DNA from: Pseudoneurospora amorphoporcata
Taxonomy: Eukaryota; Ascomycota; Sordariomycetes; Sordariales; Sordariaceae
Direction: 5' to 3'
Assembly: GCA_033297205.1 (NCBI GenBank)
Contig: MU859074.1
Location: 186,001 to 250,000, forward strand
DNA length: 64,000 nucleotides
Within the stretch, counting starts at the first letter, position 1. Each line of letters opens with the position of its first letter. The translations under genes and the position numbers were made by a program. Below are positions 45,353 through 55,139 of the stretch, piece after piece. A model generated the notes under the pieces. That model had not been told where the DNA came from, ran no database searches, and saw nothing but the letters and a program-made list of their open reading frames with translations.

Positions 45353-46408
45353 ATGAACAAAGTGCTGATATTCACCGGAGCTCCAGAGAGCCGGGCGCTT
45401 GACTGGAATACCCCGGATCTACTTGTCGACTTTGATGCCAGCTTCCTGGAAATCCAAACAAGGCATCGCCCGGGCCCGGAGCAGAACCTCATCCCGGCCT
45501 CCGCTCCGACCCCCGCCGCATGGAGATGCCTCAGCCTCGAAAAAGAACGGATCCCAACCGGCTACACCCAGCAATATGACTCCAGCCCGGAACCACAGCC
45601 TGATGACTTTCTCACCATCGCATCCATATCGCGCTCGTTTGACGAATCATCTGGCGACTTGGAGTCCCAGTTCTACGAGCACTCCCTTGCACTGCACCAC
45701 TCCCTCACGTCGGTAATGAGCGACGAGGACCACCTGGATACGGCTTCATTCTTGGACATCACAAACCATGTGCACATCAAGGAGCCCTTGACATTGCGTG
45801 GTGGTGACCGCCTCACTGACCTCAAGGATATCCCATCGGCCGCTTACCTCATCAAGGCACAACCCCAGACCATCACCTGCAACTTGATCGTTGGCATCAT
45901 TTCCATCTCTCAGCCCCGCACCGTTGGCACTCGCTGGGGCTCAGACCGCTTTCTGGTCGAGGTGCTCGTCGGCGATGAGACAAAAGCCGGCTTTGCCGTT
46001 ACCTTTTGGCTACCCCCTGGCTGCGACACCGTAGAGGGAAGCATGCTGCAAGGCCTGCGGAATCGGGATGTGGTCCTCCTTCAAAACGTCGCTTTGAACG
46101 TCTTCGCCAAAAAGGTCTACGGCTCCAGTCTGCCCAAGCGGTTGACACAAGTTCACCTGCTTTTCCGACCGAGGCTCGACCCAACAGACGTCGGCGGTCA
46201 TTATGCCCCCTCGGACCTGTCCGTGACAAGAACCACGCATCCTCAGCTGGACAAGACCCGGAGAGTATGGGATTGGGTGCTACGGTTTGTCGGTCCCGGG
46301 CCCATCACCGTCGCCGCTCCCGAGTCCGCCAGGAAGAGCAAGAACAACAAATATGCCTTACCCTCGGCTGCTCGACCGTGGGATATGCCACCCCCTGATA
46401 CTCAGTAG
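45353..46408 (+). CDS. Hypothetical protein with possible OB-fold
   Basis: Intronless frame of 351 residues starting MNKVLIFTGAPESRALDW. I do not recognise it as a named protein. The middle part looks like an OB-fold of the single-strand-binding type: ITCNLIVGIISISQPRTV, then RFLVEVLVGDETKAGFAVTFW, then a polar linker and RNRDVVLLQNVALNVFAKKVYGSSL. These resemble strands 1-5 of RPA-like domains, with the 'DET' turn and the 'GDVV.L.NV' strand. The C-terminus is Lys-rich and ends in Pro-rich sequence. A telomere, repair or meiotic single-stranded-DNA role would fit such a fold but is inference only. It is divergent from erg27. Confidence 0.7.
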   Translation: MNKVLIFTGAPESRALDWNTPDLLVDFDASFLEIQTRHRPGPEQNLIPASAPTPAAWRCLSLEKERIPTGYTQQYDSSPEPQPDDFLTIASISRSFDESSGDLESQFYEHSLALHHSLTSVMSDEDHLDTASFLDITNHVHIKEPLTLRGGDRLTDLKDIPSAAYLIKAQPQTITCNLIVGIISISQPRTVGTRWGSDRFLVEVLVGDETKAGFAVTFWLPPGCDTVEGSMLQGLRNRDVVLLQNVALNVFAKKVYGSSLPKRLTQVHLLFRPRLDPTDVGGHYAPSDLSVTRTTHPQLDKTRRVWDWVLRFVGPGPITVAAPESARKSKNNKYALPSAARPWDMPPPDTQ

Positions 46409-46940
46409 CATACTGGGGACGCGGGCGTGTTTCATACAATTTATAGAAAACCCCGAGATGAAGGCCTCGTATGCTTACTTGACATCGGGGCTGAGCTTTT
46501 GGCTTAATTCCGAGCACCGTGGGCAGGCCTTGGCGGAGAATTTATATGTCCTGGTTTTTTTTAGGGGTGGAGAGGCTTACTTCGCTATCACGGTGTGGCT
46601 GCTCACAGTCCCAGTGCGCTCCCCAACAGCTGCGCCCATCTCGACGCGCAATCAAAGTAATCGACAATACGCGTCCCCCAGACCATCTGGAACTCGTCTA
46701 ACAAATGCTAGATATTGAGCGTTGGAGTCCTCCCGACAAGAGACAACGATAAAGTCCAACGGTTTTGTGCATATCATTCCCCCGTTTGCCACCCGACCGG
46801 ATCTGAATGATCTGTCAAGACTGCATGACATCTCACGCCTGACAGGGAACTAGACGTCTCGGCAATATTCTGTACAGGGGACTTATACGCGGAACCACCC
46901 CTTACCGCCCACCAGCCTACCATTTTAGTAAACTCAACAC
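46409..46940. other. Intergenic region before the Zn2Cys6 gene
   Basis: About 530 bp with no supported gene. It contains the 3' flank of the OB-fold-like gene and the promoter of the zinc-cluster regulator. Nothing notable seen. Confidence 0.5.
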
Positions 46941-48512
46941 ATGATGCGGAGAAGTCATCGAAAATCCCGAAAAGGGTGTCTCGAGTGCAAAAGACGGCAC
47001 ATCAAGGTAAGTAGCCCGCTTACAATTCTAGATATATCACACAGTGATTAACACATCTCTCAATAGTGCGACGAAACACGACCGCGATGCATCAACTGCC
47101 AGACCGTTGAGAGGGAGTGTTCCTACCCCATTCTCCCCGGCACCAGCACGGGCAGCGATGACCTGTCAATGTCCCCTGCCGACTACCTCTCGGTGGCCGC
47201 TACCCCACCCTCCTCGGCAGCCGGGTCCGCCTCGGCTTCCGTAGCATCCTTCTCCAGCTACGGTGGTTCCACCGCTACCACTCCCGTCCCGGCTCTCGGC
47301 CCCGAACCCGGACCCTTACCCTTCATTCCGGACGTTGCTCCCTTCCCAGCGCCCAACCAAGACTCGTCAGAATCCCAATCGCCCAACGTCAACATGGTGC
47401 ACATGGAACTCCTGTACCACTACACCACCGACATCTTCATCACCTTCCCCCCGCTCGGCGACACGGTTCGCTCACTAACCATGCACCACGCCCTCCGCGA
47501 GCCCTATCTCATGTACCAGATCCTGGCCCTCTCCGCCCGGCACTTGTCCGTCCTGCGCCCGCACCGTGAAGCCTTCTACCACCACCACGCCATCCAGCTG
47601 CAGACGCACGCCCTGACTTTATTCAACAGCATCGACATGTCCCACTTTGATTCGCCAGGCTGTCCGGTTGAGAAGCGCGTCCCTTTGTTTCTGTTCTCTT
47701 CTGTCTTGGGGTTCCACGCCCTCTGCGATACGCTTAGTTACAGAGACGCCGAGTTCCCTGCCACACTGACAAGGTTTGTGGGGTACCTGCATTTGCATCG
47801 CGGCATTTATGGAGTTATGGAAGGGTACATGGAGGAAATGAAGCAGAGCGAGCTGAAGCCCATTATTGAAGAGGGCATACGGCTTTATGATACCCGTGGG
47901 ACGGGCCCGGAGTGCCATGATATTTTGACGAGGCTGGGCGAGAGGTTTTCCACTTCTTCTTCTTCTTCTTCTTCGAGGGCTCGGGCAGGAGATAGTAATA
48001 GGGATGGTGAGGATGGTGAGGAGGGGGAGCGAGACGGAGAGGGAGAGACAATGAAAGCGCTGAGACAGGCGGTGCAGCATTTACAGGTCATCTTTGATGC
48101 GATGCCGAGTCCGGCTAGGCAGGTGCAGATGTTGTTGGCGTGGGGCACCATGTTGAGGAAGCCGGTCATGGACATGTTGGAGGAAGGAAAACCCGAGGTG
48201 TTGGCCGTTTTGGCGTATTACTTTGTTTGTCTGCACTTGTGTAGGAAGGTGTGGATTTCGGGCGACTCGGGCAAGTTCTTGCTGGAGAGTTTAGTGAGGT
48301 ATATGAGCTATTTGGGGCCGGAGTGGGAGGAGTGGTTAGAGACGCCGTGTAGACTGTTGAGAGAGGCGGATGAGATGGAGGCTAGGCAGGCAAGGCAGAC
48401 AGGAGCAGGAGGGAGTGGTGGTAGTGGTGGGGAGTTTGGGTTTGGGATAGGAGGGGGAAGTCACGAACAGCAACAACGGCAACAGCAACAGCAGTATCAG
48501 GGGCAGTTGTGA
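46941..48512 (+). CDS. Zn2Cys6 transcription factor, UPC2-like
   Basis: Exons 46941-47006 and 47067-48512 encode 503 residues. The 60-nt intron (GTAAGT, branch ATTAAC, CAATAG) splits the zinc cluster between HIK and CDETRPRC. The spliced cluster is CLECKRRHIKC-DETRPRC-INC-QTVEREC, that is C-x2-C-x6-C-x6-C-x2-C-x6-C, with the basic run SHRKSRKG before it. A Ser/Pro linker follows. From about 155 comes the helical regulatory domain seen in Upc2-like proteins (MELLYHYTTDIFITFP, YLMYQILALSARHLS). The tail is Gly/Gln-rich. Some proteins of this architecture control sterol uptake; erg27 lies 2 kb away, which makes sterol regulation an idea but not a conclusion. Confidence 0.85.
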
Positions 48513-48797
48513 TGAATGGAAGTTTGTCATGGTAACTGGAACTCACTGCGTCACATGATCTCGTGTCTCCTTCTTGCTTTAACTTGGCGCGTTCAGCTCT
48601 GGTTTGTTTTTGTTTGTTTTTTTCTCTTTTCTTCCTTCCACAACTTTTTCCCAGCAAACATCATCATCTCATGGAAAACACCACCAACAACCACAAGCGC
48701 AGCCATTGAGTATTCCTTGTTCCGCTAGACGCGGGACCCCCAGACGGAATCAAAGCTCTTTTCCTTGCCGCGTTTCCAACGTCTCACCACCATCACG

Positions 48798-49662
48798 ATG
48801 TCCACCGACAAATCCATCATGGGCGACCCTAACAATTCTGTCAAAGCAGCCCGTATAGCCGAAATTCATGTCCTCGCCATGCAATCCAACCCACTCCTTC
48901 ACGCTCAATTTCCTACTCCCGAGAGCCAGGCGGCGCTTGAGCACTTTCTAGCCAAAGATGCTTCCAAAAAGTTAGCTCATCCATTGACGGGCTCCCAAAA
49001 GGAGGAAGGCATTAGGTTAGCCTCGGATCAAGAGGATGGTGAGATACTTGGTTTTATCACGTGGGATTATCCTCGTCGTCATGCCCTTTTTGGTCCCCCA
49101 TCAGAGGACAAGAAGAAGTTGGAAGAGGGAGAAATCAAGAAGCTCCCAGGCTGCAGGAGTGAGTACCTGGAGGAGTACGTTCGGTTGGCTCAGGAGGCTA
49201 AAGAGAGGAGCGGCTTCAATCAGAAGAGATGTTGGCGTAAGTTGTCTATGCCCTTAGCCTATACATGACCGACGCAGTACTGACGCTTAGGTGTTTGTCT
49301 GGCGCATGGCAGATCTGACATTTGTATGTGTCGACCCCAAGTACCAAGGCCGTGGCCTCGGGTCGGAACTGACACAACGGTTTCTTGACGAGATTGTGGA
49401 GGCTGCGCGGGGTGGAGATGCAAAGCTGCCGGTGTATCTGGAGAGCACGATGGAGGCTGTGTCGATGTATGAGAGACTGGGGTTTGAGAAGGAGGATTGG
49501 TTTGAGATGAAGATACCCGTCATGAGAAGGGGAGGAGGTTCGGAGGAGAGCGAGGGTGAGGGTAAGCGTGAGGGTGAAGAAGAGATGATGACGTATAGAG
49601 AGGTTTGTATGGTTTACTATCCGAAGGGGACGGGACTCGGACGTTTGCGTCACTTGCCTTGA
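48798..49662 (+). CDS. GNAT-family N-acetyltransferase
   Basis: Exons 48798-49236 and 49313-49662 encode 262 residues; the intron is 76 nt (GTAAGT...GGCAG). Two AGs lie before the chosen acceptor. Only the one at 49311-49312 keeps frame and gives CWHLTFVCVDPKYQGRGLGSELTQRF, which contains the acetyl-CoA-binding motif A (QGRGLG). LPVYLESTMEAVSMYERLGF is motif B with the usual Tyr-x-x-x-Gly-Phe ending. The N-terminal half is divergent, with GEILGFITWDYP as the preceding beta-strand. The substrate cannot be told; fungal relatives include drug and amino-acid acetyltransferases. Residues about 232-246 are a Glu/Gly-rich insert. Confidence 0.85.
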
Positions 49663-51627
49663 GTGTGTTGGTCGTTCGATGGTGGGTGGTATGGTTATTG
49701 TCACTAGGTATAGAATATTACTAGGTAGAGTCACCGAAGCCACGACATATGAGTTAGTGCAATTGGCTTCTCACGTCCTCGTGAGACACTACCCGCGTCT
49801 CTTCCAAATAATAAAGGCAAGATCCAACGGTCGAGGTCTTTACACACGGCAAGCGCAGGCAACACCCCAACGGGCAGGCACCATGTTGGATTGGCAAGCG
49901 TGCATCAACGGCGGAAGGAGCGGTTTAGAATCGACCGAGTCCAGTCTCAGAGTTTTCTCCCACCGCCCTTCCTCCATTCCCTCAAGGCACTGGAAGCTGC
50001 CCGCTAAACCACCGCCATCCGACAACTTGCATGTCGAATCACACAGCCATCTTTACATGGCTCTGCTGTGCTCTTTGCAACAACCTTGATTTGCTTCAAA
50101 AGGTATGCAAGACCTGAACGTCAACATGTTAGCCGTTCGTCTAACAAACCTACACTTGGCTGGCTTCCAATATACCCCCGCGTCCGCCGATGCAAGCGGC
50201 GCATGTCAATGCATCCCCTCCACACGGGGGCTTTGCCGTCCATCTGTTAATGGTTCTGGGCACGCGAGCTTGGCGATTTCTCGGAAAGTCAGAAAGTCTG
50301 CACCGCCAACCTGGGGTGGGGGGATTCAACCATTGTCCCTTTTCCCCCCGTCTTCAAACAACACCAGCAGCTCGCCGTTCGCCGGAAAAGTGCAATCACA
50401 CGACATGTCACATGCTCGTAATCCCGACTTGGAAACCGCCGGGGAGCCTGGATCGAAGCTGAACGGGGAATTCGCAGGCTTTCAGCTGAACCCCACTGTG
50501 GGGTCGTCCCATTCATATCCGCTATCGTGAGCTTGTTTTAGACGGGAGACAGCGCCCTGACGCCCTGACGCCAGCATGGAATTATCGGACGTGGACGTTC
50601 CATCGTCTGGTATTATTGAACGGTCAAGACCATGGTTCACGATAAATTCCCGGCTTGTGGGCTCGATGCCAAGCTGCGTTTGTGGGAGATCAACGCCGGG
50701 CTTTTTGAATGTGCCGGCTTCGCGGCTTGTGGAAGCTTTCAATTCACAGCCCGGTGATAGATAGGTGCCGTGCTTGCCGCTCTGATTGATTGCTTGGCAG
50801 CGACACACGACACAAAGTCTTTCTAAAAAAACAAAGTGGCCTTGACCGACACTCGGCGTGGAAACACCAGATCCTAGGTAGAGCTTGCGCCCTCGCACCG
50901 CACGCAGCTCAAGAGTCAAGAGACATGTGAGCCTTGGACTGCCATGTCTTGCCAGGCCTCAGGCCATTACGTTAAATGTATTCCCAAAAGAGGGCGGGAT
51001 CCGGCAACGCACCTTTTTCATTTGGTAATGGGGCTCCATCCACGGCAACCCGGTGCATGGATGTACGCGACTCCAATCCAGTGTAGCCGATGCTGTTGAT
51101 CTTAACAGCTTCCCTAAAGGAACAAGTGCGCTAATGTTAGTACCATCTGCCCCACCACCATGTCCACACCGGCTTCAGCAGGTACCTACTACCCCTGATC
51201 ATGAATGCGTTATCGTCTTTTTTTCCCATTAGGAATTTTGTTCTTCAATCGCAAACATGATAAGGCCCGACAATCTGATATCAGACGCATGTGTCTGCCG
51301 TGGCCGTCTCTGCTGCAACTCAACCGCGCCATCATGCAGGACCGTCATTATCGTTGTCCACTCCGAGACAACCCCATACTACGTACTAAACTGCCATTTA
51401 GAATACACACGCCAATCTCAATACAACCAAAGTTGGTTGATCACCCACATCAACATCTTCTTTCTGCTCGACACAGCATTGTTCTTTTCTCGCAACAAGG
51501 CACGCGCCAGTCTATAATCTGTCCTCTGATCTTCTGTCCGGAATCCTACTGGTTCTGATTATCGACGAGACTGGTGTACTTGGCCTTTACTAATAAAAAT
51601 TAGTGACCCATACACGACCCCCCCCCC

Positions 51628-51678
<51 letters not shown>

Positions 51679-52573
51679 ACCTCCATGTTTGACGGAACAA
51701 GGGCAGAAACAAAAAGGATAAACTAACCACTCCCACACCTCGAAAGCTCGAGCCGAAACCCCGGTTCCGTGCCTTCATTGTCATCCTCGCAAATGACGCA
51801 GATAAGCCTAGCTTATCTTATCCTGGTCTCAATCATCACATAGGAACATTCCGAGTTGCCGGCCGACATATACAAGTCCATTCACCAATACTATCCAAAG
51901 CTATCCTACAACCAACCCTACGGGGCACGACCTATCAAATCACCCGCATACGCTACCGCTTACACGCTTCCTCTTTCCGTGGCAGGGCAGGACACCTCGG
52001 CCGATCAAGACAAGATCGTGCTCTTTGAACCTTCAAACATATACACACACAAAGATACCTTACATTCCACACTGCTGCCTTATCTCTGGCTGATCCTCGT
52101 CGCGTAGAGTCACTCAATCTGCCAAGGAGATACGTGCCGGTGTCAAGAGAGCGATATCCCCTTTCTCCTGCTGCTACCAGCCGTGCAAAATACACGGAGC
52201 TGCTGTTGTGTTGCCACAAAAGTAGGTGAACAAACAGACGGATTGTGGCCAGGCAGTCGACGAGCAGGTGTGCGTTTTAACCCTTCGCATCTCCTAGGGA
52301 CTTGTGGTAGGGATTCAACCTCCCGAGCCTCATATCTGTTCGCAGTTGTGCCGTCAACGAGCACAACCTTTTCTACTCGCATACAAGCTCAGACATAGTT
52401 GGCCACGGCATCAGTGCCCAGAGCAGATTCTGGATAGGAAAGTAGCTTTGTCCAACTTTACAGATCCCATACGTCTTTCTCCGTCCAGTACTCGGGAGAG
52501 GGCGTCATCTCGGACAACACCCAGGGTGAATCCGGCCGCGATCCATCGTCTCACCAGCCCCTTAATCGTCATC
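49663..52573. other. Intergenic region GNAT/TamA-like gene
   Basis: About 2.9 kb with no supported gene. Notable are a C-tract and poly-A (51618-51640 C/T, 51641-51677 A). The final ~700 bp are probably the promoter and a long 5' leader of the next gene. Open frames here lack recognisable features. Confidence 0.45.
51618..51677. repeat. Adjacent poly-C and poly-A tracts
   Basis: A 23-nt C tract broken by one T is directly followed by 37 A. This is low-complexity sequence whose exact length may be an assembly estimate. Confidence 0.85.
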
Positions 52574-55139
52574 ATGTCCATCCCCAGTGCCGTCCCAAGG
52601 ACGGCTCCCATTGCGATTGCGCCCAAGCCTCCCCCACGCTTTCCTCCCAGTCGACAAGGAAGCATCAACTACAGCGACTCCTTCTCTGGCTTTCGAAGCG
52701 GCATCAACACCCCAGATACGGACTCACTAAGCGGACAGACAACAAGTCCCTGTGAAGCTTGTCTACGCCGTAGGCTTGAGTGTGTCATGAGTGAGGACGA
52801 AGAGAGCTGTGTTGCTTGCCAGATGAATGGTGCAGAATGTTCGTTGGGCGAGAGCCCTCCACAACGGAAACGAAAGTTGAAGGGAGATGCGGAGGAAAGT
52901 GGCAGTAAAAGAAGGTGCGAATAATAACCTACCTGCGCACCTACCTCATCACACATGGCATCCATCCATGGACGGCGCGGGAACCGACCCCACGAGTCTG
53001 CTTCGTCTCAACCTCTTAACCCCCCATCTTCAACTTGATGCAATCGTTCATGTGCGTCTTCTGACATCTGATTGGCTGTTTAGCAGCTCTCCAGGACGGT
53101 CTGATAATAGGAAACGAAGACAGAACCCACCAAGCTTGTCGAGCACCGAGGCTACCGGCAGTTCCCTGGTCGAGGAAATGGCCAACTTTGGCGGTCCAAC
53201 CTTGCTGAAACGTACCCTTGGTCTTCAGACAGACAGGTATAGTCAGTACATAGGACCGACGACCGACTTTGAACCCTCCCTCATCAACCTCTCCCCTTTC
53301 GACCCACATGACGAGAGTCTCCTCGCCCGAGGGACTCTCAGGAAGGTCAGCGACGATGATACCTTCCTCATGCTTCCGGATTCCATGACTCCTGGACACG
53401 CCCATATAACCGAACATGTCGACGAAATCGAAAGTATCGTCGCCCCTCATGGCCGAAAACTGATCGACTTGTACTTCCGCATAGTACATCCCGGCTTTCC
53501 CATCATTCAGAAATCAGTCTTGTATGAAAAGTACGACCGATCACACCGAGAATTCTCGCCGCCACTCCTCGCTGCCATATACATCCTGGCCATCAACTGG
53601 TGGGACCATTCGGAGGAACTGGCCTCACTACCGCGGCCCAATGTTCGGGAGCTGGAAAGACTGGTCCGCCTGACTCTCGCAGATGCCATGTACCGCCCCA
53701 AGTTATCGACCATTCAGGCCGGCTTGTTGCTGTCGCAGCGTCCTGAGGGTGATCAGTGGGCGCCCACGGCACAGCTTGTTGCTATCGGACAAGAGCTTGG
53801 TTTGCATCTTGACTGCTCGTCGTGGAAGATCCCGCCCTGGGAACGTGGACTGAGAAAACGTCTCGCTTGGGCGCTGTATATGCAGGATAAATGGGGCGCG
53901 CTGGTTCACGGACGTCCATCCCACATCTTTTCGTCCAACTGGGCGGTGCCCGTTTTGACGTCGCATGATTTCCCCGACATTGAGTGGGAGGAGAGCGATG
54001 CGGAGGAGCGGATTGAGACGGAGCGCGGGCGCACCCTGTTTTGCCAAATGGTTCAACTCTCCCAGATTCTTGCCGAGATCCTCGAGGCGTTCTATACCTT
54101 GCAGGCCACGCAGGCCGTTGCCCATGCCGGCGCTCAAGGCACGCAGCTTGTGCTCTCGCTCGCCAAACCCATCCAGCTCAAGCTCAAGGAGTGGTATAGC
54201 GGTCTGCCTGCCTCGGTTCGCATGGACTCGACCTTTCAAAGCGGCACCATGTCGCAGAGTAGCAACAATCGCCTCTCCAGCATCGGGTACCTCCACCTCG
54301 CCTACTTCGCCACCGAGATCACTCTCCACCGCCGCATCATCCGCTCCATCGATGCTTCCTCCTCTTCGTCCTCGGACTCCACCATCGCCTCACTCAGTTC
54401 CAGTGTCAATAGCACAACGAGCAGCAGTACTCCTGGCTCCACCGCCAGTAACATGGATCCCTATATCCAGCACATTTGCCGAAGTGCTGCCAAGGCTCGT
54501 CTCATCTCGGCCATGGACTTTGTAAACCGCCTAACGCCTTCTCATCTGCGCGCCTTCTGGTATTTTGCCTCCAAAACCAACTTTGCGTTGATCGGGACGT
54601 TTGGGTCGCTCCTGTGGGCTACGTCCCCCGGAAGAGAGGAGGCAGAATGGTACAGGCGTCGGCTGGGCGAGTACCGCTGGACCCTCAGTGTCAGCTCGAA
54701 GCCCGGCGAGGGTCACAAGGGCCTGACCGAGTTTGCTATGGGCATGCTGGATATCTCGACCGGGTTGTTGAAGCAGCTGCCAGAGAAGCCGCTGCTGAGT
54801 AGGAGCGGGAGTGCGGTCAAGGTTGGGGTGGGCGTCAATGCGGAAGTGATGAGGAGTCAGAGCTTGCTCGCTCTCGGGACTGGGACTGGATCTGTGCAGC
54901 GAGGCGGATACGGTGGTGGTGTTGGTAGCCCTGGGTCTTCTGAGTTCGGGCGCGTGAGCAGTATGAGTGGGTTCAACGAGAGTTATGTTCGAGGAGGACC
55001 GGATAGGAGGTTTCAGCAGCCTTTGGGTGGCGATGCGAGCGGTGTGCAGAGCCCGAGGAGTATGGTTAGCGAAAGCAGTGACGAGGGCGTTTATGGGAAC
55101 TTTTCAGCGACGGCGGGAATGGCTGGGCTGGCGGACTGA
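52574..55139 (+). CDS. Fungal transcription factor, TamA/DAL81-like, with atypical zinc cluster
   Basis: Exons 52574-52914 and 53087-55139 encode 797 residues; the 172-nt intron has an unusual GTGCGA donor. The cluster is CEACLRRRLECVMSEDEESC-VAC-QMNGAEC (about 60-90). It has six Cys, but the usual Lys/Arg-rich basic stretch is weakened and the linker is acidic. From about 150 comes a long conserved region, GPTLLKRTLGLQTDRYSQYIGPTTDFEPSLI, then APHGRKLIDLYFRIVHPGFPIIQK and the fungal-specific factor domain (LGLHLDCSSWKIPPWERGLRKRLAWALYMQDKW). I associate this with TamA/DAL81-type coactivators of nitrogen-source genes, for which the zinc cluster is dispensable. That assignment is from memory and moderate. 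The C-terminus is Gly/Ser-rich. Confidence 0.8.
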
